64,000 nucleotides of DNA from positions 1 to 64,000 of the forward strand of contig NZ_LFLS01000027.1 in the NCBI RefSeq assembly GCF_001189915.1, in the 5' to 3' direction. Of the stretch, positions 38,772 through 47,836 are shown piece by piece; the first letter of the stretch is position 1; every line of letters begins with the position of its first letter. The translations under genes and the position numbers were made by a program. The notes beneath the pieces were generated by a model that had not been told where the DNA came from, searched no databases, and saw nothing but the letters and a program-made list of their open reading frames with translations. The stretch comes from Herbaspirillum autotrophicum (GTDB lineage: Bacteria; Pseudomonadota; Gammaproteobacteria; Burkholderiales; Burkholderiaceae_D).

Positions 38772-39814
38772 TACGTCTCCTCTGCATCGAGGAAGCGATC
38801 TGATTGTCTTAACTCTTCGTCCAACGAAACTATGGTATGCAAATCATCAATCCGATCACCTTGTTCCAAGATAACTGCATCTGACTCGGCTACCAATGAA
38901 AAATATCTCGAATTCATTTCTTTGTAATTCTTGTTTGTCGCCAGCATCTCTAATTCTCGAAGCAGAAATAGCGAATGTGTAGCGATGAAAATCTGGATTC
39001 CTTCTGACGCCAGGCGAACGATACTTTCAGCAAGGGTCTTGATGAGTTTGGGGTTTAGGTTTGTTTCCGGTTCGTCCCAGAACAGATAGCCTTGTTCAAG
39101 TAATACTCCTGTACTTATCAAGCGGGCCAACATTGCGAGTTTCCTCATTCCTTCTGCGACGAGCGGCATTTCCATTCGTCCCTCTCCAGTTACCTGAAGA
39201 TAAAACCGGCCGTTCGCCCCATCAACGACAACCCTGCCTCCCATCGCTTCTTCAAGTGGTTTGAGTAATCTGGCAACTTTGTTTGCACGAGGACCTTTGA
39301 TCGAAGGAGCACCAAGCAGTGAAACGGTATCGCGCCATGTTTCCTCAAACTCGATATGATAATTGTCATATAGCGGAACAAACCATGGACATAATGTGGC
39401 CAATTCACGCGTCGGAAAATAAACTGGAGACAGAGTCAAGCATTCATTCGGCGCCTGAATTACTTCAACTTGAGATTTGGCATTGGTCGCAAAGGCAATT
39501 TTGCTGTTTTTACCATCGTCTTTCATCGTCAGCGCAATTTCGCAACGATCGCGGCCTTGTTTACGCTTTACCAAACGCCCAATAGACTCTGGACGCATTA
39601 CCGCGATCAGCTTATCGGCATACGCTTTTTCGAGCGTAGATTTAGAAAAATCCTTCCCAATTTGGGCCTGTACTTTTAGCATCGAATAGATCGCTTTGAG
39701 CACATGTGATTTTCCCAAACCATTTTCTCCTACGATCACATTTATGCCGGAAGAGAACTTCCATATTGCATTTGGTACTGTTGTTAAGTTTTGAAACTGC
39801 GCCTTTTCTAACAT
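38771..39814 (-). CDS. AAA/ABC-type (OLD-like) ATPase of a two-gene module
   Basis: A 347-residue SMC/ABC-like ATPase of the AAA_15/AAA_21 type. Walker A is GENGLGKS (29-36), a signature-like VAEGMRKLAMLARL stands at about 218-231, Walker B is YLFWDEPETN (243-252), and the H-loop is FIATHS with His about 280. There is no fused TOPRIM domain, so unlike true OLD proteins it needs a separate effector, probably the coupled 172-residue gene. AAGGA precedes the ATG. Such ATPases sense phage components in systems like Septu or PARIS; the specific partner here differs from both. Confidence 0.82.
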   Translation of the reverse strand: MLEKAQFQNLTTVPNAIWKFSSGINVIVGENGLGKSHVLKAIYSMLKVQAQIGKDFSKSTLEKAYADKLIAVMRPESIGRLVKRKQGRDRCEIALTMKDDGKNSKIAFATNAKSQVEVIQAPNECLTLSPVYFPTRELATLCPWFVPLYDNYHIEFEETWRDTVSLLGAPSIKGPRANKVARLLKPLEEAMGGRVVVDGANGRFYLQVTGEGRMEMPLVAEGMRKLAMLARLISTGVLLEQGYLFWDEPETNLNPKLIKTLAESIVRLASEGIQIFIATHSLFLLRELEMLATNKNYKEMNSRYFSLVAESDAVILEQGDRIDDLHTIVSLDEELRQSDRFLDAEET

Positions 39815-40257
39815 ATTGCGTCCTTATAAAGACCTTATTTTACAGTTTGCCTATGCATGAATTAGATGGGTATCAGGCGGCCTCCAACTCTGTTTTTCTA
39901 TGCCAAATCATACTGGTCAGACTAATAAATAGAAAAATAGCATCATAACCGTGCAAGTATCTCATGCACCTGACACTATGCAATAGCCAGACATTACGGA
40001 GGCTATTGTTCACGTACCATTCAGGCACACAGGCTTAGGGTAAAACATCGGAGCGAACAGAGGATTTGTGTTGACCCGCACCAAGCGTCCTGCGGCCGGC
40101 AGCAACATGTTATTGCTGCCGATACGAAATTGCGCAGGTACTCGTTGGTATTAATGAAGGGGCTGCCGAAAGGACCCAATTTCAGGAAGATATGAGGAGC
40201 TACAGATGTTTCCTGTCAAGACCAGGTCTATCATTCTGGCAATGAAGGATATTGCGT
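39815..40257. other. Intergenic stretch upstream of the ATPase pair
   Basis: About 440 bases with no credible gene on either strand. It contains the ATPase promoter region on the left and a perfect hairpin at 40098-40122. No tRNA or attachment-site duplication was seen. Confidence 0.5.
40098..40122. repeat. Perfect 9-bp inverted repeat
   Basis: CGGCAGCAA and TTGCTGCCG flank the loop CATGTTA. No T-run follows on either strand. It lies about 135 bases past the ribE stop codon on the minus strand and may be a remnant of an element end or a protein site. Confidence 0.5.
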
Positions 40258-40872
40258 TTATTTGTCGATCGACAGCATTCGTTCCACATACCGCGCAATC
40301 ACATCAATCTCCAGATTGACCTTGCTGCCGGCTGCCAGATGCTTGAGCGTGGTGACCTGAATCGTGTGCGGAATCAGGTTGATCGAGAAGCTGCAGCCGC
40401 TGGCGCTGTCTTCGACGCGGTTGACGGTCAGCGAGACGCCGTTGACCACCACCGAGCCTTTGTATGCCAGGTATTTGGCCAGTGACTTCGGCGCTTCGAC
40501 GATCAATTCCCATGATTCACCGACCGGTTCGAACTTGCGTACCGTGCCGAGGCCGTCGACGTGGCCGGAGACCAGATGGCCGCCGAGCCGTTCGGCCAGC
40601 GTCAGCGCCTTTTCCAGATTGACTTCGCCCTGTGCGTCGAGGCCGGCAGTGAGGCTGAGACTTTCACGCGAGACATCGACCGTAAAACCGTGGGCGGTCT
40701 TTTCGACCACGGTCATGCAGGCGCCATTGAGGGCAATCGAGTCACCCAGATTGACATCATGCAACGGCAAGCTGCCGGCATCGATGTTGAGACGGACACC
40801 GGCGTCGGGGCCAGCGCCAAGTGCTTGTACGGAAGTGATTTTGCCGACGGCGGCAACGATACCTGTAAACAT
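40258..40872 (-). CDS. ribE: Riboflavin synthase, alpha subunit
   Basis: A 204-residue enzyme of two homologous lumazine-binding halves. It begins with the signature MFTGIVAAVGKI. Each half has the SLTV-type substrate loop (NGACMTVVEK in the first, NGVSLTVNRV in the second) and SGHVDGLG lies between. It dismutates two 6,7-dimethyl-8-ribityllumazine molecules to riboflavin. It lies 17 bases after ribD, with which it should be co-transcribed. This gene is also called ribC in some genomes. Confidence 0.95.
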   Translation of the reverse strand: MFTGIVAAVGKITSVQALGAGPDAGVRLNIDAGSLPLHDVNLGDSIALNGACMTVVEKTAHGFTVDVSRESLSLTAGLDAQGEVNLEKALTLAERLGGHLVSGHVDGLGTVRKFEPVGESWELIVEAPKSLAKYLAYKGSVVVNGVSLTVNRVEDSASGCSFSINLIPHTIQVTTLKHLAAGSKVNLEIDVIARYVERMLSIDK

Positions 40873-40889
40873 GCGGATACCTGAAAAAA

Positions 40890-41996
40890 TTAAGTGAATC
40901 GTGCAAGGATACGCAAATCTGCGCCGATTTGCTTGACCTCATGAAAACGCAATTCCAGACTGCCGGCCAGATCGTCGAGGGCGGGCAGATCGAACATGTC
41001 GCGCGCGTCGCCCAGCAGGCGCGGCGCCAGATAGAGCAGCAGCTCGTCGACACAGTGTTCGCGTAACAGCGAGGCATTGAGCTTGGAGCCGGCTTCGATA
41101 TGCAATTCGTTGATTTGCCGTTTGCCGAGTTCTTGCATCACTTGCGGCAAATCGACCTTGCCATCGGCGTTGGCGGCGACGATGACTTCGGCGCCGGCCG
41201 CTTCCAGCAATGCGTGTTTCTGGCGGTCATCGCTGGCGGTGAATACCCAGGTGCCGCCGCCGCTGACCACCTTGGCTGCCGGCGACAAGGCCAGCTTGCT
41301 GTCAATCACGATGCGGCGCGGCTGGCGCGGGGTGGCAATGGCGCGCACATTGAGTTGCGGATCGTCGCCGCGTACCGTGCCGATACCGGTCAGGATGGCG
41401 CAGGCGCGGGCGCGCCAGACATGACCGTCATCGCGCGCGGCCTGGCCGGTGATCCACTGGCTCTTGCCATTGTGCAGAGCGGTCTTGCCATCCAGACTGG
41501 CGGCGCTTTTCATGCGTACCCACGGCGTGCCGCGCTGCATGCGGGTAAAGAAACCGATATTGATGGCGTGCGCCGCGTCGCGCAGCACGCCGCTGCTGAC
41601 GTCGATGCCGGCGGCCTTGAGCCGTTCCAGCCCCCGACCGGCGACCAGCGGATTGGGATCGCCGATGGCCGATACCACACGGCCGACGCCGGCCCGGATC
41701 AGTGCATCGGCACACGGCGGGGTGCGGCCGAAATGGCTGCATGGTTCGAGCGTGACGTAGACGGTGGCGCCACGCACGTCATGGCCGTTGGCTTGCGCAT
41801 CGTGCAGCGCTTCGATCTCGGCATGATTGCCGCCCGGCGGCTGCGTGAAGCCGGCGCCGATGACGCGCTGCTCCCTGACGATGACGCAACCCACGCGCGG
41901 ATTGGGGGTAGTGGTGTACATGCCGCGTTCGGCCTGTTGCAGCGCCAATGCCATGGCTTGCTGGTCGTCGGTGATCGCTGGAAATGAAATGGACAT
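40890..41996 (-). CDS. ribD: Bifunctional diaminohydroxyphosphoribosylaminopyrimidine deaminase / 5-amino-6-(5-phosphoribosylamino)uracil reductase
   Basis: A 368-residue enzyme doing two consecutive steps of riboflavin synthesis. The N-terminal deaminase domain has the zinc motif HAEIEAL and the second zinc block EPCSHFGRTPPC. The C-terminal NADPH-dependent reductase begins after residue ~145 and includes PWVRMKSAASLDGK. Start is the ATG at 41996; ribosome binding is weak. It is followed by ribE at 17 bases. Confidence 0.94.
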   Translation of the reverse strand: MSISFPAITDDQQAMALALQQAERGMYTTTPNPRVGCVIVREQRVIGAGFTQPPGGNHAEIEALHDAQANGHDVRGATVYVTLEPCSHFGRTPPCADALIRAGVGRVVSAIGDPNPLVAGRGLERLKAAGIDVSSGVLRDAAHAINIGFFTRMQRGTPWVRMKSAASLDGKTALHNGKSQWITGQAARDDGHVWRARACAILTGIGTVRGDDPQLNVRAIATPRQPRRIVIDSKLALSPAAKVVSGGGTWVFTASDDRQKHALLEAAGAEVIVAANADGKVDLPQVMQELGKRQINELHIEAGSKLNASLLREHCVDELLLYLAPRLLGDARDMFDLPALDDLAGSLELRFHEVKQIGADLRILARFT

Positions 41997-42093
41997 ACGG
42001 TTTCTGCTCGGTTCTCGAAATGAAGCCAACACCTGAAGCGTGTGCCGGCGTGCACCGCGACGTTATCACGGATTGCGGTGTCATGTGTCGATC

Positions 42094-42657
42094 TCACTTG
42101 GCTGGTCTGGCGGACCTGGTCAGGCCGGGCGGCAGGCTGCAGCCGGGATCGACGCCGGGGCGGCAACTGCGCACGCGACCGATGAGATTGACGGCGATCA
42201 GGCGTTGCTGCTCCGCTTCCTCGAATAACCAGCTGCCGGCAGTGTTGGTGCCGGTGCTTTGATACGCAATGATGGCGGCGCGCACGGTGGTGGTGATGGC
42301 GAGTGAATCCGGCAGTGAAGCATGCTCGGTGATCAATATGTCCCCGGCTTGAAAATCGCTGTCGGTATTGTTGTCATGCTTGACGAAGATGCGCCAGCCG
42401 CTGCGCCAGTCTTTGCCGTTGCGGGGCGCCAGATTGGTGCGGACGCCGCGCATGATGGCGGTAGAGCGGGTCAGATTGATGGCTTGCAGAAAGGCGGCGC
42501 TGGCGCTGTTGACGCGCTGGATCGCAAGAAACCGCTGGAAGTTGGGTACCGCCATGCCGATGAAGAGCGCGGCGATGGTCAGTACCGCCATCAGCTCCGG
42601 CAACGTGAAACCACGGGCCGGAAATGCTGGTGGCGGGATTGATCGGCAGCCAGTCAT
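42094..42657 (-). CDS. fimT: Type IV minor pseudopilin, GspH/FimT family
   Basis: A 187-residue prepilin. The prepilin peptidase site is RGFTLPELM, cleaved before Phe, with the usual Glu five residues later and the hydrophobic helix AVLTIAALFIGMAV. The C-terminal globular region is GspH-like. Pro at mature position +4 is slightly unusual (Ile/Val is common). GGAG lies seven bases before the ATG at 42657. It is the last gene of the pilVWXY1E-fimT set, 24 bases after pilE. Confidence 0.88.
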   Translation of the reverse strand: MTGCRSIPPPAFPARGFTLPELMAVLTIAALFIGMAVPNFQRFLAIQRVNSASAAFLQAINLTRSTAIMRGVRTNLAPRNGKDWRSGWRIFVKHDNNTDSDFQAGDILITEHASLPDSLAITTTVRAAIIAYQSTGTNTAGSWLFEEAEQQRLIAVNLIGRVRSCRPGVDPGCSLPPGLTRSARPAK

Positions 42658-42681
42658 GGGAATCTCCGTTTGTGTGATCAA

Positions 42682-43137
42682 TTAACGGCATGCCGCGGGG
42701 ATGGCATCGCCACCAGTGGCGGCGGCAGTCCGGCGTCCCCGGCTGTCGAGCGTGAGGGTGCCGCAGACGGGATCGGCGAAACCGTTGGGTACCGCTTGCA
42801 GCCGGATGCATTGCTGCAGGCCGGGCGGATCGCAATCGACGCCGCTGACGTGATACGCGCTGCGGGCCGGATCGTTGCCGGAAAACCATTTGAATCCGGT
42901 TTCGTTGCTGTTGCCGGCAAACAGGCGGTAGCGGTTGTTCAGTGAGAAATGCCGCTCTTGCTGCAACATCACCTGCAATAAGGCGGCATGGCCTTCAGCG
43001 CGTTTGGCGTGCAACAGGCGGGACTGGTAGGCCGGATAGGCCAGCGCCAGCAGAAGACTGAGAACGCTGATGACGATCATCAGTTCGATCAAGGTAAAAC
43101 CGCGTTGTGCTGATACGGGCATCGGGTCTGGTTTCAT
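42682..43137 (-). CDS. pilE: Type IV pilin PilE-like minor pilin
   Basis: A 151-residue prepilin with a textbook leader: RGFTLIELMIVISVLSLLLALAYPAYQ, cleaved before Phe. The C-terminal region has paired cysteines (CDPPGLQQC and CGTLT/AACR) that could form the D-loop disulphide. The order after pilY1 fits PilE minor pilins of Pseudomonas-type operons. The start codon overlaps the pilY1 stop codon (ATGA). Confidence 0.92.
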   Translation of the reverse strand: MKPDPMPVSAQRGFTLIELMIVISVLSLLLALAYPAYQSRLLHAKRAEGHAALLQVMLQQERHFSLNNRYRLFAGNSNETGFKWFSGNDPARSAYHVSGVDCDPPGLQQCIRLQAVPNGFADPVCGTLTLDSRGRRTAAATGGDAIPAACR

Positions 43138-45662
43138 CGTCTGCTTTTGCCGGTGCCTGAGCCGATAGCGGCATCACGGCGCAGGTCACGCCAGGCGGGA
43201 ATTTCTTTCCAGCCCCAGCTTTTTCCGGTGCGCGTGATGTTGATTTGATGGAGTATTTTTGCTGCCGGCTTACCTTTGTCGCTGGCGGCAGCCGCCAGAA
43301 TGTTGACTGCGCCCGCACTGTCACCGTCACCGTCACTGCCGCTGGCATGGGCAATCGGCATTCCCAGCAATCCATGCGGATGGCGGGTTCCGGTGCTCTC
43401 GCTATTGATGCCGGTCAGTGCGTTGACGCGATAGCTGCGGCTGGTCAATGGCTGGCAGGAAGTGGCGCCGGCGGACAAGGAGTTGAATACCAACTGCTGC
43501 TGCACCACCAGCGGATCATAGATGACCCGCTCGCCGCTGTGCCCGGCATCGGGAAAGTCGATATACCAGCCCAGCCGGAGGTCATTTTCGTATGCCAGTG
43601 GTGCGCCCGTGATCATGAAGCCGTCGTCGCTGTCGGGCGTCAGCGTGCGCGCCTGCAGGTCAGCCCGGGTGCGATTGTAATCGCCGCTCAGATCGCGTAC
43701 TGCATAAAATGACTGCGGTTGGAATGTCGTCGGATTCAGGTCGCTGTTGCTGACCAGCTTGCCGGTGCCGAACAGCACCAGAAAGCCACCATGCGGCGCA
43801 TGCAGGACTTGTGGGCGGGTGGTGATGGCTTGCGGACGGCCGCTGCCATCTCTGCTCAGAAACAGACGAGTGGGAACGACCTCCGATAATTGCGCTGCGC
43901 TGTCGACCGTTGAAAATGTGAAGCGCCACATATTGCCGAGCAAATCGCCGGTGTAGAGAGTGTCAACGCTGCCATCCGCAGCCAGTACCAGACCCGGTGT
44001 GGCCAGCGCATTGCCATAGCCGGCCGGGGTCGTGACGGTCTTCAGTTTGAAGTAATTGACCCCCGGCGTCCAGTGCGTGACCGGCTGGTCGAGCGCCAGC
44101 AGAAACAGGATGCCGGCTCCGCTGGCGTCGTCCGGATAGACATTGCGCGGGCCGGTAGCGAGAATGGCGAAATGCCGCATGTCCGGTTTGCCGGCAGTGC
44201 CCAGATTGAATCTGGCGATCACCGGCGTACTGGTGAGGTGGCCCATGTCGGCATCGTCCCGGTTGCTGAATTCCCATAACACGCCGCGCCTGGAAAATGT
44301 GCCGGGATCGGAGATGTCGAGCGCTACCGCACCCTGCGCACCGCCGCCGAGACCGGCGACCAGCACGGTGCGCCAGGCGGTGCCGCCGGCCACCGGCACG
44401 TCTGCGGTGGTCAGCGCACCGTCGACATAGGCCCGGTGCGAATAGCGCGGTGCGGTCAGTGCCCGCAGTTTGTTGATCAGCATTTGCGGGATATAGGAAA
44501 ACAGTTCGGCGCCGCTTTTGGCATCGAATGCGTGCAGCATGCCATCGTTGGCACCGACATAGATTGCCGGCGGGCGCGAGCGCAGAGCGGCTGGCAGCAA
44601 TGCGGATGGCGGCCCGACATACAGGACGCTGCTGTTGACGATATCGCCGAGCAGATTGTTGCGCGGACGGAAGTTGTTGAAGCCGGATTCGCGTGCGCGT
44701 TCGCCGCGCAGATAGGCAATGCGATCGATGCTGCTGAAATCGGGATGGCCGCCAACAGGGGTGGCGGCAAACAAATTGGCTTGTGCCGGCGTCAGTGTTT
44801 GATAGAGGAACTCTGTGGTTTGCGTTGCCGGATCCGCGCCGCGTACCGCGGTGTAAATGCGGCGCTGATTGTGCGCGCTGTTGATATGGCTGGCCGCGTC
44901 CCAGTCGCTGGCCTGATTGATGCGGAGATTGCCCGCAGCATCGGTGTGCAGTTGGCTGCGGGTCAGGCTGCCGCTCCACCAACGGCTTTCGAATCCGGCC
45001 TGATACAGTGCGCCGCCGCCGCTGGCGATGCCGCGCGGCGCGATACCGTTCGGCGTCGCGGGCTGACCGGGCAACAAGGGCATGCATTCGACAAAGCTGA
45101 TGGTGCGCAATCCGGTGAGGGTATACGAATAGTTGCCGGTAATGCTGAGCGCGCGTTCACCATCGAGACGAAACAGATTGAACTCGTCAATACTGCTGAC
45201 CGGCAAGGCAGCGCGAAACGGCCGTTTGCGCAGCAGGATGCGGAAGCTGAGGGTAACATTCTGCTGCCCCGCAGCGGCTCGGAACCGGTGTTTGCTGTCG
45301 ATTCTGGTCGTGCCCCAGTATTCGGTATCGGCATAGAGAATGCCGAATTCCATGCCTTCCAGCCGGTCATTATGCGCTCCCGGATCAGGATAGAGATAGA
45401 GGGTTTCGTCGGCGCTGCCGCCGATTTCGTTGTCGCACCGGAGATGGATTGTTTGCTCGGCAGAGGTCCAGGTGTTGAGGTAGTCGGGGGTATTGCGGGC
45501 CACTCTCAGGGCGTCGCCGATGGCATGGCGCACATTGATGGCGTTGCTGTCGCGGTCGCGGCAATTCAACGCCATGACCGCTGATGACATCAGCGATGCG
45601 GTGATCAGCATCGTCAGTATTGTGAGTCTTGGCCAGAATTGGTCGGGAATGAATGCAGGCAT
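43134..45662 (-). CDS. pilY1: PilY1-type pilus tip/assembly protein, short form
   Basis: An 842-residue exported protein. After a signal-like segment, residues ~30-300 are not recognisable as the von Willebrand A domain of the ~1160-residue Pseudomonas PilY1. From about residue 370 the C-terminal beta-propeller is clear: YVGANDGMLHAFDAKSGAEL and VLVAGLGGGAQGAVALDIS. PilY1 caps the pilus, promotes its extension and can act in adhesion. It sits between pilX and pilE as expected. The start at 45662 gives the most natural N-terminus; the frame extends 40 codons further. Confidence 0.88.
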   Translation of the reverse strand: MPAFIPDQFWPRLTILTMLITASLMSSAVMALNCRDRDSNAINVRHAIGDALRVARNTPDYLNTWTSAEQTIHLRCDNEIGGSADETLYLYPDPGAHNDRLEGMEFGILYADTEYWGTTRIDSKHRFRAAAGQQNVTLSFRILLRKRPFRAALPVSSIDEFNLFRLDGERALSITGNYSYTLTGLRTISFVECMPLLPGQPATPNGIAPRGIASGGGALYQAGFESRWWSGSLTRSQLHTDAAGNLRINQASDWDAASHINSAHNQRRIYTAVRGADPATQTTEFLYQTLTPAQANLFAATPVGGHPDFSSIDRIAYLRGERARESGFNNFRPRNNLLGDIVNSSVLYVGPPSALLPAALRSRPPAIYVGANDGMLHAFDAKSGAELFSYIPQMLINKLRALTAPRYSHRAYVDGALTTADVPVAGGTAWRTVLVAGLGGGAQGAVALDISDPGTFSRRGVLWEFSNRDDADMGHLTSTPVIARFNLGTAGKPDMRHFAILATGPRNVYPDDASGAGILFLLALDQPVTHWTPGVNYFKLKTVTTPAGYGNALATPGLVLAADGSVDTLYTGDLLGNMWRFTFSTVDSAAQLSEVVPTRLFLSRDGSGRPQAITTRPQVLHAPHGGFLVLFGTGKLVSNSDLNPTTFQPQSFYAVRDLSGDYNRTRADLQARTLTPDSDDGFMITGAPLAYENDLRLGWYIDFPDAGHSGERVIYDPLVVQQQLVFNSLSAGATSCQPLTSRSYRVNALTGINSESTGTRHPHGLLGMPIAHASGSDGDGDSAGAVNILAAAASDKGKPAAKILHQINITRTGKSWGWKEIPAWRDLRRDAAIGSGTGKSRR

Positions 45663-45669
45663 GACGCGC

Positions 45670-46263
45670 TTATTCCTTTTGCACAATTTTTTCGAGCAGA
45701 ACGTGTGCCGTGGCACGCTGATTGAAACCGATTGCGGTGATGCGGTAACGCAGTGAAAGATGATCGGTGGTGGTGCCGGCAACCGGTGTCACGTTGCGCA
45801 TCAGCTCAATCAGATAGCGCGGCGGCGGTGTGGCAGGGGTGCCGTTTTCTGCCGCATAATGATTGCCGGTGAAGTGGCCATAAGGTACGCCGGCCCCGGT
45901 GACCTGTGATAGATCCATGTCTTGCCATATCATCCGGCCCGGTGTTGCAAGGCATAAGCCCAGGGTTTCGCCGCCGCCGCAGCCCGGCTCAGCGGGAAAA
46001 GCCTGCATGTTTTGTGGTGTAAACAGCGACGCGCGGCGCGAACGCCGGATATCGTCTTCGGCATCCGATAAAGCGGCTTCGGCGGCCTGAAAAGCGTGTG
46101 CCCGATCTTGCGCATTGCGCAGCATTTTTTCGCCGAGCAAGATACTGTTGGCAGCACCACCGCTCAACAGCAGCAATACCGACAGCGTCAGCAATACCAG
46201 CAACAGCGCCGCGCCGTGTTGTCCGGTCGCGGCAGCGGCAGGCGGCTGTGCCATCGCATTCAT
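45670..46263 (-). CDS. pilX: Type IV pilus minor component PilX
   Basis: A 197-residue protein. The N-terminus GQHGAALLLVLLTLSVLLLL is the PilX-type hydrophobic helix, without the strict Phe-Thr-Leu prepilin motif. It has AFQAAEAALSDAEDDI, the AE-rich segment typical of PilX, at about residue 60. The ATG at 46263 overlaps the pilW stop codon as ATGA. PilX joins the PilVWXE priming complex at the base or tip of the pilus. Confidence 0.9.
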   Translation of the reverse strand: MNAMAQPPAAAATGQHGAALLLVLLTLSVLLLLSGGAANSILLGEKMLRNAQDRAHAFQAAEAALSDAEDDIRRSRRASLFTPQNMQAFPAEPGCGGGETLGLCLATPGRMIWQDMDLSQVTGAGVPYGHFTGNHYAAENGTPATPPPRYLIELMRNVTPVAGTTTDHLSLRYRITAIGFNQRATAHVLLEKIVQKE

Positions 46264-47126
46264 GATGGCGGCTGGCGCAGCCAGACAGTAGTGTTGAATA
46301 CCTTGCGGATGTAGCCGCGACTGGCGACATCCGGCTCGAACCTGACGCCGGGATCGGCAGCCTCGCGCAAGGCGCTGTAAGCCGGACCGAACAAGTGATA
46401 GACGCTGGCCGCACGGGAACCGATATGATCGATATTGCTGGTGCGTACCAGAATGGCGATGCGCACTGCGACCACTTGCCGCCATTGGGTGTCGCTCATG
46501 GCGGCAGCGTTCAGCAACTGATCGGGAACGCCGTCGCCATTGCTGTCGATGGCATACAGAAATTGCAGCACCTCGATGCCCGGCACCAGGTCAGCGACTG
46601 GCCGATATCCCGGCCGGCCATCATATTGGCAAGACAATTCCGGCTTGCCATCATTTCCGCGTGCAAGATAAAAATTGCTGATGCTTCGGGTGACGGCGTT
46701 GATGGTGCCACTGCCACAATTGCGGACGGTGCCGTCGGCGGGAGTGCCGGAGCCGATCTGCACGACCGAAATAAGGTCGCTGTGATTGACATCGGGACGG
46801 GAAGTCAGGCCGCTGCTGAAACGGACGTTGTCGTCACCTTCGATCGCTGGCCGCAACCTGGTGCCAGCCGTCAGCGGCAGGCTGCCGCCGGCGTTGGCCT
46901 GACGGATGACGCGCGCCATCAGTTCGAATGCCATCCGGCTGGCTTCTTGCATCCGTACCGATTCCTCGATGTGCTGATTGGCATGACGCGCCATCAAAAA
47001 CAAGGCGCAGCAAGTGAGTGCGACGGCGCTGCCGAGCGTCATGGCCACCATCATTTCGATCAATGTCAGACCGCATTGCACGCGCTTGAGGCGTGGCGGC
47101 GGAAAGCGCGGAAACGGGCAAGTCAT
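46260..47126 (-). CDS. pilW: Type IV pilus minor pilin PilW
   Basis: A 288-residue prepilin-like protein. The processing site is CGLTLIEMMVAMTLGSAV, with Leu instead of Phe at the cleavage position and the conserved Glu at +5. A large C-terminal domain is typical of PilW. The start at 47126 overlaps the pilV stop codon (ATGA), and its own stop overlaps pilX. This shows a tightly coupled operon. Confidence 0.92.
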   Translation of the reverse strand: MTCPFPRFPPPRLKRVQCGLTLIEMMVAMTLGSAVALTCCALFLMARHANQHIEESVRMQEASRMAFELMARVIRQANAGGSLPLTAGTRLRPAIEGDDNVRFSSGLTSRPDVNHSDLISVVQIGSGTPADGTVRNCGSGTINAVTRSISNFYLARGNDGKPELSCQYDGRPGYRPVADLVPGIEVLQFLYAIDSNGDGVPDQLLNAAAMSDTQWRQVVAVRIAILVRTSNIDHIGSRAASVYHLFGPAYSALREAADPGVRFEPDVASRGYIRKVFNTTVWLRQPPS

Positions 47127-47644
47127 GTGCCTCCCGGCATCACATGCAGAACCAGTTGCGGTGGTGCAGTGGCACTGGCACCGGCGCTGCGCCAGCCGAT
47201 CTTGATGGCCATGGTGCGGCTGTTGTCGCTGGCAGTGCAGTCCCATTCCCGGGTGGCTTGCGGCGTATCGTCAACGCACACGACCGCGCTTGCTTCGGGA
47301 AATGCCTGTTGCAGACGTTCCTGCCATTCGCCGATGCTGAACGCGGCAAATTCCTGCGGTGTGCAGACTGCGGTATAGCACTGTTTGGGGGCAGGCACGC
47401 TGCCGCCAGCGGCGTTGAAGGTAAACCGATAGGGATTGGGTTGACCGCTGCGCGGCGGATTGGCGCGCATGATGTCGGCCAGCTCGGTTGCCATGATGAG
47501 GGCTTCGGACTGGTAGGCGCTGTGCCGGATGCTGCGCATGCCGTGCAGTTGCAGCGTCAGCAGAGCAATGATGCCGATGGCCAGAATCACCATGGCAATC
47601 AGCACTTCGAATAGCGTAAAGCCTGAATTCTTGCTGCCGCTCAC
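47123..47644 (-). CDS. pilV: Type IV pilus minor pilin PilV
   Basis: A 173-residue prepilin with the processing site SGFTLFEVLIAMVILAIGI. Cysteines in CYTAVC and CVDDTPQATREWDC may form disulphides. Translation starts at a GTG (47644) with GGGAG five bases upstream. It is the first gene of the pilVWXY1E-fimT operon. The ~190 bases upstream are AT-rich and must contain the operon promoter. Confidence 0.92.
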   Translation of the reverse strand: MSGSKNSGFTLFEVLIAMVILAIGIIALLTLQLHGMRSIRHSAYQSEALIMATELADIMRANPPRSGQPNPYRFTFNAAGGSVPAPKQCYTAVCTPQEFAAFSIGEWQERLQQAFPEASAVVCVDDTPQATREWDCTASDNSRTMAIKIGWRSAGASATAPPQLVLHVMPGGT

Positions 47645-47836
47645 GTCGTCTCCCGTACCGGAATATGTCGGTCGGGAAATATCTTACTGTTAAAAAATTA
47701 TCTTAAAAGCAAGATTAGCGAGGCGTAAGCAGGGCGACTTTGCGATTCTTAACTACTTTTTGTAATCGTTATTCTTGCTTAAATGACAATCTGATATGAG
47801 CGCAGGATAACGGGTCTGTGCATCGGCGTTCGCCGG

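Noticed and set aside
38771-39814. OLD-family nuclease assignment for the ATPase
   Set aside because: The protein ends soon after the ATPase H-loop; there is no C-terminal TOPRIM domain.
39815-40257. Search for a tRNA or attachment-site duplication bordering the accessory island
   Set aside because: No cloverleaf-like sequence and no direct repeat with the 36.5-kb border could be found by eye.
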